Shown here in pieces: positions 41,026 through 49,472 of a stretch of 64,000 nucleotides of DNA. The position numbers and the translations under genes were made by a program. The notes under the pieces were generated by a model. It worked only from the letters and a program-made list of their open reading frames with translations, ran no database searches and was not told the origin of the DNA. This DNA comes from Cellulomonas sp. PhB150 (GTDB taxonomy: Bacteria > Actinomycetota > Actinomycetes > Actinomycetales > Cellulomonadaceae): the NCBI RefSeq assembly GCF_003755175.1, contig NZ_RKHX01000001.1, forward strand, positions 558,001-622,000, read 5' to 3'. The number at the start of each line of letters is the position of its first letter. Position 1 is the stretch's first letter.

Positions 41026-42259
41026 CCTTCCACACCCGCCACCCCTGGTCCGTCCAGCGCAGCTCGAGGACCACGACGCTCTCGGGGCTCGCCGGCACCC
41101 GTGTGCGCGTGCCGTCGGGGTCCACCACGACGTGCGACGTCACCGCCGACCTCACCTCGACGCGCGCGGCGTCCGCCCGCCCGGGATCGCTCGCCGGAGT
41201 GGCGGACCGCACCGCGATGTCCAGCCCCTCGACCGATCGACCCTGGAACGAGCTCAGCAGGTCCACGTCGGCACGGTGCGCCGGGCCGCCGGGCACCTCG
41301 ACGTCGTCGAGCGCCGCGACCTCCCCCGCGCCGATCACCTCGCTGCGCGCGTGGCTCAGCGCGACGGCCGCGGCCACCGGGTCGGGTCGCTCGACCGCGC
41401 CCGCGGTCCGGTGCGACACCCCCCAGCCGCCGACAGCGAGGGCGAGCGCACCGCCCGCCGCGACCGCCCAGGTCCGCGCCCCTCGTGGCGCGCGGGTCGC
41501 CGGCCGCGCCGGCAGCGCGCGTCGCCCGGCCGCGCGCGCCAGGTCGGCACCCGCGAGGGTGCCCGCGTCGGGCAGGTGCAGCGCCTCGGGATCTGCGACC
41601 TCGAAGCACGCGGCGACCAGCGTCGGCACGTCGACGTCGGCTCGCAGCGCGTCCTCGAGGAGCTCGCGCAGCGAGCGGCCACCCGGCGGCACGACCAGCC
41701 GGTCGACGTCGGCCGCAGGGAGCTGGGCGATCACGGTGGACAGCCACCGGCGCACGTCGCCGTCCACCGACCCGGTCCCGAGCACGGCTCCGCGCAGGTC
41801 GACCAGGACCGGACGGCCGTCGGGCCGGACCACGACCGAGGAGGCCGTCACCGGCCCGTGCACGAGCCCCGCGTCGTGCAGCGCCGTCAGCGCCTGCAGC
41901 ACCGGCACCGCGAGCGTGACACCCTCCCCGTCGGTGAGCGCCACGCGCGCGGCGCGGAGCTCCGCGACGGTCAGGCCCGGCACGTGCTCGACCAGGAGCG
42001 CGACGCGGCCGGGCGCGATCTCGGTGGCGTCGAGGAGCTGGCTCAGGTGGGGGTGCCGCACGGCGCGCAGCACGTCGAGGCGGCGCGCGAGCTCGTCGTC
42101 GAGCACGGCGGGCAGCACGTGCAGCTCGACGTACCGCGAGGCGTCGTCGCGGGACGCCGCGAGCCACCCGCCGCCCTCCGGACCCGCCGGGGCGACGGCC
42201 ACCAGGCCGAGGGCGGCCAACGCCCGGTCGACGTCCTCCGGCACCAGGTAGGGGTCCAT
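41012..42259 (-). CDS. Membrane-anchored pseudokinase (Ser/Thr kinase-like fold)
   Basis: About 415 residues. The first ~240 resemble a protein kinase fold: RHPHLSQLLDATEIAPGRVALLVEHVPG looks like the alphaC-hinge region, and LTALHDAGLVHGPVTASSVVV aligns with the catalytic loop. But HRD is HGP (residues 134-136), DFG is DLR (154-156), and the strand that should carry VAIK reads RYVELHVLP without lysine, so catalysis is not expected. A single hydrophobic helix (WAVAAGGALALAVGGWGV) follows, then an extracytoplasmic domain ending LELRWTDQGWRVWKVSPS. A scaffold or regulatory role is inference. The ATG at 42259 is likely; one three codons upstream is possible. Confidence 0.75.
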   Translation of the reverse strand: MDPYLVPEDVDRALAALGLVAVAPAGPEGGGWLAASRDDASRYVELHVLPAVLDDELARRLDVLRAVRHPHLSQLLDATEIAPGRVALLVEHVPGLTVAELRAARVALTDGEGVTLAVPVLQALTALHDAGLVHGPVTASSVVVRPDGRPVLVDLRGAVLGTGSVDGDVRRWLSTVIAQLPAADVDRLVVPPGGRSLRELLEDALRADVDVPTLVAACFEVADPEALHLPDAGTLAGADLARAAGRRALPARPATRAPRGARTWAVAAGGALALAVGGWGVSHRTAGAVERPDPVAAAVALSHARSEVIGAGEVAALDDVEVPGGPAHRADVDLLSSFQGRSVEGLDIAVRSATPASDPGRADAARVEVRSAVTSHVVVDPDGTRTRVPASPESVVVLELRWTDQGWRVWKVSPS

Positions 42260-42315
42260 GACCCCCATCGAACCCGCGGACGGCGCTCCGCGTCGGTGGT
42301 TGTCCACAGGCCCGG

Positions 42316-43323
42316 TCAGAGCGTGACGACGCGCCCCTCGTCGGCGGACACGCGCGCGGCGTCGAGCACGCGCGCCGTCGCCACCGCGTCCGCCGGGTCG
42401 ACGGGCAGCGGCCCGCCGTCGACCCACCGCGCGAGCGCGGGGTAGATGTCGTGGTGGCCACCGCTCGGACGCGGCACGGGGGTGCGCTCGGAGCCGCGCA
42501 CGAGCCAGCCCTCGTGCTCGGGCTCCCCCGGGCGCCGGCCCTCCTCGTAGGCGTCGTCGAGCACCGCGAACGGGGTCGGCTCGCCCTCGTAGCTCGTCAC
42601 CAGGTAGGCGCCGCCCGCGCCCAGGACGCGCGTGCGCGGGCCCGGCGCACCGGTCAGCCCACCGGCCTGCAGGTGGCTGATCACGCCGTCGTCGTGGGTG
42701 ACGGCCAGGAAGACGTCGTCGACCGCGGGGGTGGTCAGCGCCTGCAGCTCGGCGTACACCGACCGGACGGGGCCGAACAGCTGCACCGCGGAGTCGACGA
42801 GGTGGGCACCCAGGTCGAGCAGCAGCCCGCCAGCCTCGACGTCGTTCTCCTTCCAGCGGTCCTGCGGCTGGGGCCGGTACCTCTCCCAGCGGCGCTCGAA
42901 GCGGTGCACCCGTCCCAGGTCGCCGGCGTCCAGCAGCGCGCGCAGGGCGAGCTGCTCGGGGTCCCACCGGCGGTTCTGGAAGACGGTGAGGCGGCCGTCG
43001 GCGGCGTCGACCAGGCGCTGGGCGTCGGCCGTCCGCGTCGCGAGCGGCTTGTCGACGAGCACGTGCGCGCCGGCCGTTAGCGCGGCCAGGGCGTGCGCGG
43101 CGTGGTCCCCGCTGGGGCTCGCGACGACGACCAGGTCGAGCTCGTCGGCGTGGCCGAGCAGCGCGTCGACGTCCGGCACGACGACCGCACCCGGCCAGTC
43201 CTCCTCGACCTGGTCCGCGCGGCGGCCGGTGACCACGTGCGTCACCTGCTGCCCGGCCGCGCGGGCCAGCCGCGCATGGATCCCGCGTCCCGCTCCCCCG
43301 TACCCGACCAGTCCGATCCGCAT
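42316..43323 (-). CDS. Gfo/Idh/MocA-family oxidoreductase
   Basis: A 335-residue NAD(P)-dependent oxidoreductase. The Rossmann start is MRIGLVGYGGAGRGIHARLARAAG. The family signature follows in VASPSGDHAAHALAALTAGAHVLVDKPLATRTADA, where DKP corresponds to the conserved EKP with catalytic lysine, and GGLLLDLGAHLVDSAVQLFG carries the active-site Asp/His region. Likely acts on a sugar or inositol-like substrate, but nothing specifies which. The ATG lies 10 bp after the MMPL stop with TAGAGT between, the TAG being the MMPL stop. Confidence 0.88.
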   Translation of the reverse strand: MRIGLVGYGGAGRGIHARLARAAGQQVTHVVTGRRADQVEEDWPGAVVVPDVDALLGHADELDLVVVASPSGDHAAHALAALTAGAHVLVDKPLATRTADAQRLVDAADGRLTVFQNRRWDPEQLALRALLDAGDLGRVHRFERRWERYRPQPQDRWKENDVEAGGLLLDLGAHLVDSAVQLFGPVRSVYAELQALTTPAVDDVFLAVTHDDGVISHLQAGGLTGAPGPRTRVLGAGGAYLVTSYEGEPTPFAVLDDAYEEGRRPGEPEHEGWLVRGSERTPVPRPSGGHHDIYPALARWVDGGPLPVDPADAVATARVLDAARVSADEGRVVTL

Positions 43324-43330
43324 GCCAGCC

Positions 43331-43336
43331 ACTCTA
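43331..43336 (-). promoter_or_regulatory. -10 box overlapping the MMPL stop
   Basis: Minus-strand TAGAGT is followed by 7 nt and the ATG at 43323; its TAG is the stop codon of the upstream transporter gene. Confidence 0.45.
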
Positions 43337-45535
43337 GGAGCGCGCGCGGCCGAGCGCGCTGGGCCACCAGGTCCGGCGATCGAGGTCGTGCACCAGCGCG
43401 GGCACCAGCAGGCTGCGCACGACGAGCGTGTCGAGGAGCACGCCGAACGCGACGATGAACGCGATCTGCGCCAGGAACAGCAGCGGGATGATCCCGAGCG
43501 CCGCGAACGTCGTCGCGAGCACGACACCGGCAGAGGTGATGACGCCGCCCGTCACCGCCAGCGCGCGCACCACGCCCAGACGCGTCCCGGAGACGACCGA
43601 CTCCTCGCGCACGCGCGTCATGAGGAAGATCGAGTAGTCCACGCCGAGCGCCACGAGGAAGACGAACGCGAACAGCGGCACCGTCGGGTCCGCGCCCGGG
43701 TACCCGAGCACGTGGTTGAACACCACCGCAGAGACTCCGAGGGCCGCCGCGAAGGACAGCACGTTGGCGACGAGCAGCAGCAGCGCTGCGACGACCGAGC
43801 GCAGCAGCAGCATGAGGATCAGCCCGATGACCAGCAGCACCACGGGCACGATGACGCGGATGTCGTGCTCTCCCGCGAGCTGGGTGTCGAGGGACTCGGC
43901 CGCCGTCCCGCCGACGAGGGCGTCGGGCGCGACCTCGTGGACCGCGTCCCGCAGCGCCTCGACGGTCCGCACCGCCTCCTGCGAGTCGGACACCGCTGTG
44001 GTCGAGACGTCGAGACGGACGTTGCCGTCGACGACCTTCGGCTCGGCGTCCGGGGCGCCGGGCGCGCCGGTCGCCGAGCCGGTGTAGGGCGCGACCGAGG
44101 CGACGCCGTCGACGGCCTGGGCGGCCGCGGTGACGTCGGCGGCCTGGTCCTGCGCGACGATGACGATCGCCGGCTGCACCGAGCCGGCCGGGAAGTGGGC
44201 CGAGAGGACCTCCTCGCCCGCCACGGCGTCCACGTCGGTGCGGAAGACGTCGGCCTGGCTCGTGCCGGACGCCTTGAGCGTCGGGACGAACGCGGCCCCC
44301 ACGGCGAGCAGCACGGCGGTGACGATCCAGACCACGCGCGCGTGCGCGCCGACGAAGCGAGCCAGGCGGGCCCACACGCCCGTGCCCTCGGCGGGGTCGG
44401 GGTGCGTCGCGCCCTCGACCGGCCGCGGCGTCCTGGGCCAGAAGAAGACGCGCGAGCGCTTGCCCGCCACGAGCAGCAGCGCGGGCAGCAGCGTGAGGGC
44501 GCCCAGCAGGGCCGAGGCGATGCCGATCGCCGCGACCGGTCCGAGGCTGCGGTTCGAGCCGAGGTCCGACAGCAGCAGGCACAGGACGCCCGCGATGACG
44601 GTGCCGGCGCTGGCCGCGATCGGCTCGAGGCAGGCGCGCCACGCGCGCTTCATCGCCGCGAACGGGTCCTCCACCTCGCGCAGCTCCTCGCGGTAGCGCG
44701 AGACGAGCAGGAGCGCGTAGTCGACCGACGCGCCGACCACGAGGATCGACAGGATGCCCTGCGCCTGGCCGTTGAGCTTGATCGTCCCGGCGTCGGCGAG
44801 GTGGTAGACCACGAGGCCCGCCAGCGAGAGCGCGAACACGGCCGTGAGCAGCACCGCGACGGGCAGCAGCGGCGAGCGGTAGACGAGCACGAGGATGAGG
44901 AAGACGGCGCCGAGCGCGACGAGCAGGAGCACGCCGTCGATGCCGCCGAACGCGGTCACCAGGTCGGCGACGAACCCGGCCGGGCCGGTGACCCACGCGT
45001 GCAGACCCAGCTCGCCGGCGGTGTCCGCCGTGGCACCGAGGTCGTCGGCCAGGCCTGCGCGCAGGTCGGCGACGAACGCCTCGGTCACCGACTCCTCGTC
45101 GGGCAGCAGCTCCTCGGCGCCCTCCGCGTCCAACGAGTACGCGACCAGCAGCGCCTGCCCGTCCTCGGACGGCACGACCGCCACCTCGCCGACCAGGTAG
45201 TCCGACCAGGTGCCGCCGCCGGGGACCGCGCGGTCGGGCACCGACTGCGCGAACTGCGTCACCGCGGCGGTCTGCGCCTCCGTCACGTCCGAGCCGTCCG
45301 CGGGCGCGAGCACGATGAGCGCGGGCAGCGTCGGGGACTCGACGAACGCGCGGCTCGCCTCGGCGGCGCGGGTCGACTCCGCCGACGAGGGCAGGAACGC
45401 GCCCGCGTCGTTCGTCTGGACCTGGGACAGCTTGCCCTGCGCCATCCCGCCGACCGACCCGACAGCGAGCCAGGCCACCAGGACGAGGAGCAGCGCCAGG
45501 GCGCGGAGGATCACGGAACGGCGTGTGGAAGGCAT
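43334..45535 (-). CDS. MMPL/RND-family transporter
   Basis: A 733-residue inner-membrane transporter with the duplicated RND layout. Each half has one helix, a large extracytoplasmic loop and five clustered helices (for example [23 protein letters not shown] and [18 protein letters not shown]). Proton-relay Asp/Tyr positions appear in [19 protein letters not shown] and [22 protein letters not shown] proteins export lipids, siderophores or drugs in actinobacteria; the cargo is unknown here. [13 protein letters not shown] is the likely start, with AGGA upstream. Divergent from lipB. Confidence 0.88.
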   Translation of the reverse strand: MPSTRRSVILRALALLLVLVAWLAVGSVGGMAQGKLSQVQTNDAGAFLPSSAESTRAAEASRAFVESPTLPALIVLAPADGSDVTEAQTAAVTQFAQSVPDRAVPGGGTWSDYLVGEVAVVPSEDGQALLVAYSLDAEGAEELLPDEESVTEAFVADLRAGLADDLGATADTAGELGLHAWVTGPAGFVADLVTAFGGIDGVLLLVALGAVFLILVLVYRSPLLPVAVLLTAVFALSLAGLVVYHLADAGTIKLNGQAQGILSILVVGASVDYALLLVSRYREELREVEDPFAAMKRAWRACLEPIAASAGTVIAGVLCLLLSDLGSNRSLGPVAAIGIASALLGALTLLPALLLVAGKRSRVFFWPRTPRPVEGATHPDPAEGTGVWARLARFVGAHARVVWIVTAVLLAVGAAFVPTLKASGTSQADVFRTDVDAVAGEEVLSAHFPAGSVQPAIVIVAQDQAADVTAAAQAVDGVASVAPYTGSATGAPGAPDAEPKVVDGNVRLDVSTTAVSDSQEAVRTVEALRDAVHEVAPDALVGGTAAESLDTQLAGEHDIRVIVPVVLLVIGLILMLLLRSVVAALLLLVANVLSFAAALGVSAVVFNHVLGYPGADPTVPLFAFVFLVALGVDYSIFLMTRVREESVVSGTRLGVVRALAVTGGVITSAGVVLATTFAALGIIPLLFLAQIAFIVAFGVLLDTLVVRSLLVPALVHDLDRRTWWPSALGRARS

Positions 45536-45596
45536 GGCTACATCCTGGTCGACGTCGGGGTGATCCGCTCGCACCCACGCGCGCTTCCAGGCGAGC

Positions 45597-45602
45597 TAGC
45601 CT
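45597..45602 (+). promoter_or_regulatory. -10 box for leaderless start of lipB
   Basis: TAGCCT is followed by 7 nt and the ATG at 45610. Confidence 0.5.
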
Positions 45603-45609
45603 GACGAGC

Positions 45610-46287
45610 ATGCGGTTCGACGAGCTGGACCTCGGCACACGCCTCCTTCCCTACGAGCCCACCTGGCAGATGCAGCGGGACGTGCACGCTGCCGTCGTCG
45701 CGGGCGAGGCGCCCGACACGGTCCTGCTGTGCGAGCACGAGGACGTCTACACCGCGGGTCGTCGCACGGCGTCGTGGGACCGCCCCGTCGACGGGACCCC
45801 GGTGGTCGACGTGGACCGCGGCGGCCGGATCACCTGGCACGGCCCGGGCCAGCTCGTCGGGTACCCGATCGTGCGGCTGGCCCAGCCGATCGACGTCGTG
45901 CGCTACGTCCGCGCCCTCGAGGAGGCGCTGATCCGCACGTGCGCCGACCTGGGGCTGTCGGCCATCCGGGTGGAGGGTCGCAGCGGCGTGTGGTTCGCGG
46001 CGGACGTCGTCGACGGCGTGCCGCGGCGCGAGCGCAAGGTGGCCGCGATCGGTGTGCGCGTGAGCCGCGGCGTCACGATGCACGGCTTCGCGCTCAACTG
46101 CGAGCCCGACCTGTCCGCGTTCTCGCGGATCGTGCCGTGCGGGATCGCCGACGCCGACGTGACGTCGCTGTCGGTCGAGACCGGCCGACGAGTGACGATC
46201 GCCGAGATCACCCCGCTGGTCCGCGGGCACCTGGACGCGACGCTGCGCCCGGTGCTCGCGTCCTTCGCGCCGGCCGTCGCCTCGTGA
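45610..46287 (+). CDS. lipB: Lipoyl(octanoyl) transferase
   Basis: Moves octanoyl from acyl carrier protein to the lysine of lipoyl domains, the first step of lipoate assembly; 225 residues. Motifs are [54 protein letters not shown] with the catalytic lysine, and [16 protein letters not shown] with catalytic C177. The frame opens upstream, but [19 protein letters not shown] at 45610 is the family start and a TAGCCT box is 7 nt before it. Together with lipA it would modify the E2 encoded at 38.2 kb. Confidence 0.94.
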   Translation: MRFDELDLGTRLLPYEPTWQMQRDVHAAVVAGEAPDTVLLCEHEDVYTAGRRTASWDRPVDGTPVVDVDRGGRITWHGPGQLVGYPIVRLAQPIDVVRYVRALEEALIRTCADLGLSAIRVEGRSGVWFAADVVDGVPRRERKVAAIGVRVSRGVTMHGFALNCEPDLSAFSRIVPCGIADADVTSLSVETGRRVTIAEITPLVRGHLDATLRPVLASFAPAVAS

Positions 46288-46306
46288 CGACGCGACCGAC
46301 CGCTGA

Positions 46307-46356
46307 GCGTGACGGGCCCGGAACCGCCCTCGTCGCCGTACCCGGGACCGTCACGC
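46307..46356. terminator. Hairpin between lipB and the flavodoxin gene
   Basis: GCGTGACGG (46307-46315) pairs perfectly with CCGTCACGC (46348-46356), with an inner CCCGG/CCGGG stem, between convergent genes. Confidence 0.55.
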
Positions 46357-46368
46357 GTTCGTGAGCCG

Positions 46369-46857
46369 TCAGGCGGCCAGCCCTTCCGCGACGGTGCTCG
46401 CCCAGGCGCGCACGTCGTCGAAGTCACGGAAGTCGCCGTCCTCGGCGTCGGTGAGCGCCACGAGGGCTCGCTCGTTCAGGCCCAGGGCCGAGCGATCCAG
46501 GCTCCCCACGAAGCACCGCGCCTCGCGCGCGGCGACGGCCCCGGCGATCGTGGCGACGTCGTCGGGCGGCGTGACCGGCATCGGCGGGTCGCCGACCGGG
46601 CCCGACCAGAACAGCCACACGGGCCGCTCGCGCAGCTCGCCGGCCTGTCGCTGGACGAGCGCACGCAAGGAGACGGCGAGCCGCCCCACGTACACCGCGG
46701 ACCCGAGCACGACCGCGTCGAACGACGCGACGCGGTCGACCTCCTCGGGCGGGATGACGTCGACGAAGTGGCCCGCCCGCGCCAGCTCGAGCGCGATCGC
46801 CTCGCCGATCTCTGCGGTCGCGCCGTGACGCGACGCCACACTCACGAGCACATGCAT
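46369..46857 (-). CDS. Flavodoxin domain protein
   Basis: A 162-residue flavodoxin-like FMN protein. It starts MHVLVSVASRHGATAEIGEAIALELARAG, the FMN phosphate loop region, followed by FDAVVLGSAVYVGRLAVSLRALV and VWLFWSGPVGDPP. It resembles the menaquinone-dependent protoporphyrinogen oxidase (HemG)-like and general flavodoxin group. It lies between lipB and lipA on the opposite strand. Radical-SAM enzymes such as LipA need reducing electrons, so a link is possible but not shown. GGAGGAG is 6 nt before the ATG. Confidence 0.83.
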   Translation of the reverse strand: MHVLVSVASRHGATAEIGEAIALELARAGHFVDVIPPEEVDRVASFDAVVLGSAVYVGRLAVSLRALVQRQAGELRERPVWLFWSGPVGDPPMPVTPPDDVATIAGAVAAREARCFVGSLDRSALGLNERALVALTDAEDGDFRDFDDVRAWASTVAEGLAA

Positions 46858-46979
46858 GTCGGGCTCCTCCGGTGGTCTTCCCCCTGCTGCCACCTTCGTC
46901 CCGCGAAGTCTCCAGCACCCGGGACTCAGGTCCCGGTCGGTGTGACGCGCACCGCAGCGGCAATTCCCGCGGCGGCGGT

Positions 46980-46985
46980 TAGGGT
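46980..46985 (+). promoter_or_regulatory. -10 box for leaderless start of lipA
   Basis: TAGGGT is followed by 6 nt and the GTG at 46992. Confidence 0.55.
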
Positions 46986-46991
46986 GACGAG

Positions 46992-47993
46992 GTGACCACC
47001 GCACCCGAGGGGCGCCGGATGCTCCGCGTCGAGGCCCGCAACTCCGCCACGCCCATCGAGAAGAAGCCCGAGTGGATCCGCACCCGCGCCACGATGGGCC
47101 CCGAGTACACCGAGCTCAAGAGCCTCGTGAAGCGCGAGAGCCTGAACACGGTGTGCGAGGAGGCCGGCTGCCCCAACATCTTCGAGTGCTGGGAGGACCG
47201 CGAGGCCACGTTCCTCATCGGTGGCGACCAGTGCACCCGGCGCTGCGACTTCTGCCAGATCGACACGGGCAAGCCCGCGGACTTCGACGCCGACGAGCCG
47301 CGCCGCGTGGCCGCCTCCGTCCAGGCGATGGGTCTGAAGTACTCGACCGTCACGGGCGTCGCGCGCGACGACCTGGCCGACGGCGGCGCGTGGCTCTACG
47401 CCGAGACCGTGCGCCAGATCCACGCCATCAACCCCGGCACGGGCGTCGAGCTGCTGATCCCCGACTTCAACGCCGTCCCCGAGCTGCTCGACGAGGTCTA
47501 CTCCTCGCGGCCCGAGGTGCTGGCGCACAACCTCGAGACCGTGCCGCGCATCTTCAAGCAGATCCGCCCCGGCTTCCGCTACGACCGCTCGCTCTCGGTC
47601 ATCACCCGTGCCCGCGAGGCCGGCCTGGTCACCAAGTCGAACCTCATCCTCGGCATGGGCGAGACCACCGAGGAGATCGTCGAGGCGCTCGAGCAGTTGC
47701 ACGAGGCAGGCTGCGACCTCATCACGATCACGCAGTACCTGCGCCCGTCGCTGCGTCACCACCCGGTGGACCGCTGGGTGCGGCCCGAGGAGTTCGTCGC
47801 ACTGTCCGACGAGGCCACCCGGCTCGGGTTCCTCGGCGTGATGAGCGGCCCGCTGGTGCGCTCGTCGTACCGCGCCGGTCGGCTGTGGGGCCAGGCGATG
47901 CGCCGCCGCGGCCTGCCGATCCCGGAGTCGCTCGCGCACCTCGGCGAGCCGACGACCGCACGCCAGGAGGCTGCGAGCCTGCTCGCTCGCTGA
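46992..47993 (+). CDS. lipA: Lipoyl synthase
   Basis: Radical SAM enzyme that inserts two sulfurs into octanoyl-lysine of lipoyl domains; 333 residues. The auxiliary sacrificial cluster is held by [13 protein letters not shown] and the SAM cluster by [32 protein letters not shown] and [20 protein letters not shown] are family blocks, and the C-terminal RSSYRAG serine ligand is present. GTG start after TAGGGT. It forms with lipB a split lipoate-synthesis pair. Confidence 0.96.
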   Translation: MTTAPEGRRMLRVEARNSATPIEKKPEWIRTRATMGPEYTELKSLVKRESLNTVCEEAGCPNIFECWEDREATFLIGGDQCTRRCDFCQIDTGKPADFDADEPRRVAASVQAMGLKYSTVTGVARDDLADGGAWLYAETVRQIHAINPGTGVELLIPDFNAVPELLDEVYSSRPEVLAHNLETVPRIFKQIRPGFRYDRSLSVITRAREAGLVTKSNLILGMGETTEEIVEALEQLHEAGCDLITITQYLRPSLRHHPVDRWVRPEEFVALSDEATRLGFLGVMSGPLVRSSYRAGRLWGQAMRRRGLPIPESLAHLGEPTTARQEAASLLAR

Positions 47994-48048
47994 GTCAGCC
48001 GGCAGTCAGCCCTGAGCGGACGCGTCCGCCGAGGCCCCCCGCGCTCGG

Positions 48049-48054
48049 TAGACT
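48049..48054 (+). promoter_or_regulatory. -10 box upstream of the DUF4191 gene
   Basis: TAGACT is followed by 8 nt and the ATG at 48063. Confidence 0.45.
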
Positions 48055-48062
48055 CCCGACCC

Positions 48063-48791
48063 ATGGCCCGTGACTCATCCGCCTCTGCTGCGCCCGCCGG
48101 ATCCACGCCCGCGAAGGTGAAGAAGCCTCGCTGGTACACCCAGATCTGGCAGGCGTACCAGATGACCCGCAAGAACGACCCTGCGGTCACCTGGATCGTG
48201 CTCGGCACGTTCGTCGGCATCATCGCGCTCGGCGTGCTCGTCGGCCTGCTCATCCACCACACGATCTACATGACGCTGCTGAGCATCCCGTTCGCGGTGC
48301 TCGGTGCGATGTTCCTGCTCGCCCGCCGCGCGGAGAGCTCCGCGTACGCGAACATCGAGGGCCAGCCCGGCGCCTCGCGGGCCGCGCTCGGCACCATCCG
48401 CCGCGGCTGGACGTTCGGCGAGGAGCCCGTCGCCGTCGACCCCCGCACGCAGGACATGGTCTTCCGCGGTCTCGGCCGCGCGGGCGTCGTTCTCGTCAGC
48501 GAGGGCCCGGCCAACCGCGTGGGCCGTCTGCTCGAGGCCGAGCGCAAGCGCACCGCCCGCGTCATCTCCGGCGCGCCCGTCACGATCATCCAGAGCGGCA
48601 ACGAGGAGGGTCAGGTCGCGCTGCGCAGCCTGCCCCGCGCCGTCCAGCGCCTCAAGCCGAAGCTGACCAAGCAGGAGGTCGCCGAGGTCAGCAAGCGCCT
48701 CACCGCCCTCGGCGGCGTGCGGATGCCCGTGCCGAAGGGCGTCGACCCGCTGCGCGCGCGCCCGGACCGCAAGGGCATGCGCGGGCGCTGA
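48063..48791 (+). CDS. DUF4191 family membrane protein
   Basis: A 242-residue actinobacterial membrane protein of unknown function. A basic N-terminus (AKVKKPRWYTQIWQAYQMTRKNDP) is followed by two helices (VTWIVLGTFVGIIALGVLVGLLI and IYMTLLSIPFAVLGAMFLLARR), then a soluble domain (QPGASRAALGTIRRGWTFGEEPVAVDPRTQDMVFR, split here only by convention; GRAGVVLVSEG) ending in a basic tail. This order is typical for DUF4191. It commonly sits between lipA and the RDD/glnA region in this phylum, as here. Confidence 0.9.
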   Translation: MARDSSASAAPAGSTPAKVKKPRWYTQIWQAYQMTRKNDPAVTWIVLGTFVGIIALGVLVGLLIHHTIYMTLLSIPFAVLGAMFLLARRAESSAYANIEGQPGASRAALGTIRRGWTFGEEPVAVDPRTQDMVFRGLGRAGVVLVSEGPANRVGRLLEAERKRTARVISGAPVTIIQSGNEEGQVALRSLPRAVQRLKPKLTKQEVAEVSKRLTALGGVRMPVPKGVDPLRARPDRKGMRGR

Positions 48792-48813
48792 CGCCCGGTC
48801 GGCGGCGGACCGC

Positions 48814-49332
48814 TCAGCGGCGGACGATCGCCGTCCCCGCGAAGCGGTCGTGCAGGCCACGACCGTCCCCGTCCCACACGGCGGCGGGGATGACGAGGCA
48901 GAGCAGCACGGTCCGCCCGAGCGCGGCCAGGAAGCCCGGGGCGCCGACGGCGAGCAGCGGCTGGTCCTTGGTCGGCGCGGTCGGGATGACGCGGCGGACG
49001 CGCAGCCCCAGCAGCCGGTGTCCGAGGGTGTGCCCGATCGAGCCGACGAGCAGGACGTTCTCCAGGGCGAAGATGCCGAGCGTCGCCAGGCCGTTGCCGC
49101 GCGACAGGATGAACGCGTCGGGGCTCGAGACGAAGAACCACCCCGAGATCAGCAGGCAGGCGACCCAGTCGATCGCCAGCGCCGCGAACCGGCGACCGAG
49201 CGGTGCCATCGACCCCGGGCCGTCGGCCGGGAGCCCGAGCCGGACGCCGCGCGCCTCGTCGGGGCCGCGCGACGGGTCCGGCTCCGAGGAGCCGCCGTCG
49301 AGCCAGGAGCTGAGGTCACGCCGATCTGCCAC
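48814..49332 (-). CDS. RDD-family membrane protein
   Basis: A 172-residue membrane protein. After a disordered N-terminus, the RDD motif appears in PLGRRFAALAIDWVACLLISGWFF, with the conserved Arg and Asp, then NVLLVGSIGHTLGHRLLGLRV and FLAALGRTVLLCLVIPAAVW, and the terminal DGRGLHDRFAGTAIVRR. RDD proteins are possibly ion or small-molecule transporters; a role here is unknown. GTG start follows TAGGCT by 6 nt. It diverges from the glutamine synthetase III gene. Confidence 0.85.
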   Translation of the reverse strand: MADRRDLSSWLDGGSSEPDPSRGPDEARGVRLGLPADGPGSMAPLGRRFAALAIDWVACLLISGWFFVSSPDAFILSRGNGLATLGIFALENVLLVGSIGHTLGHRLLGLRVRRVIPTAPTKDQPLLAVGAPGFLAALGRTVLLCLVIPAAVWDGDGRGLHDRFAGTAIVRR

Positions 49333-49338
49333 CCCGCA

Positions 49339-49344
49339 AGCCTA
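49339..49344 (-). promoter_or_regulatory. -10 box for leaderless start of the RDD gene
   Basis: Minus-strand TAGGCT is followed by 6 nt and the GTG at 49332. Confidence 0.48.
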
Positions 49345-49472
49345 GGCGCACCGCGAGGACGAGCGAGAGGGCAATGCCCCGGAAACACCGTCGCCACAGC
49401 GCCTCCCTAGGTTGACCCTGACCGACTCCGCTGAGCACACCGGAGTGACGAGTCGTACCTGAGGGGTACTCC

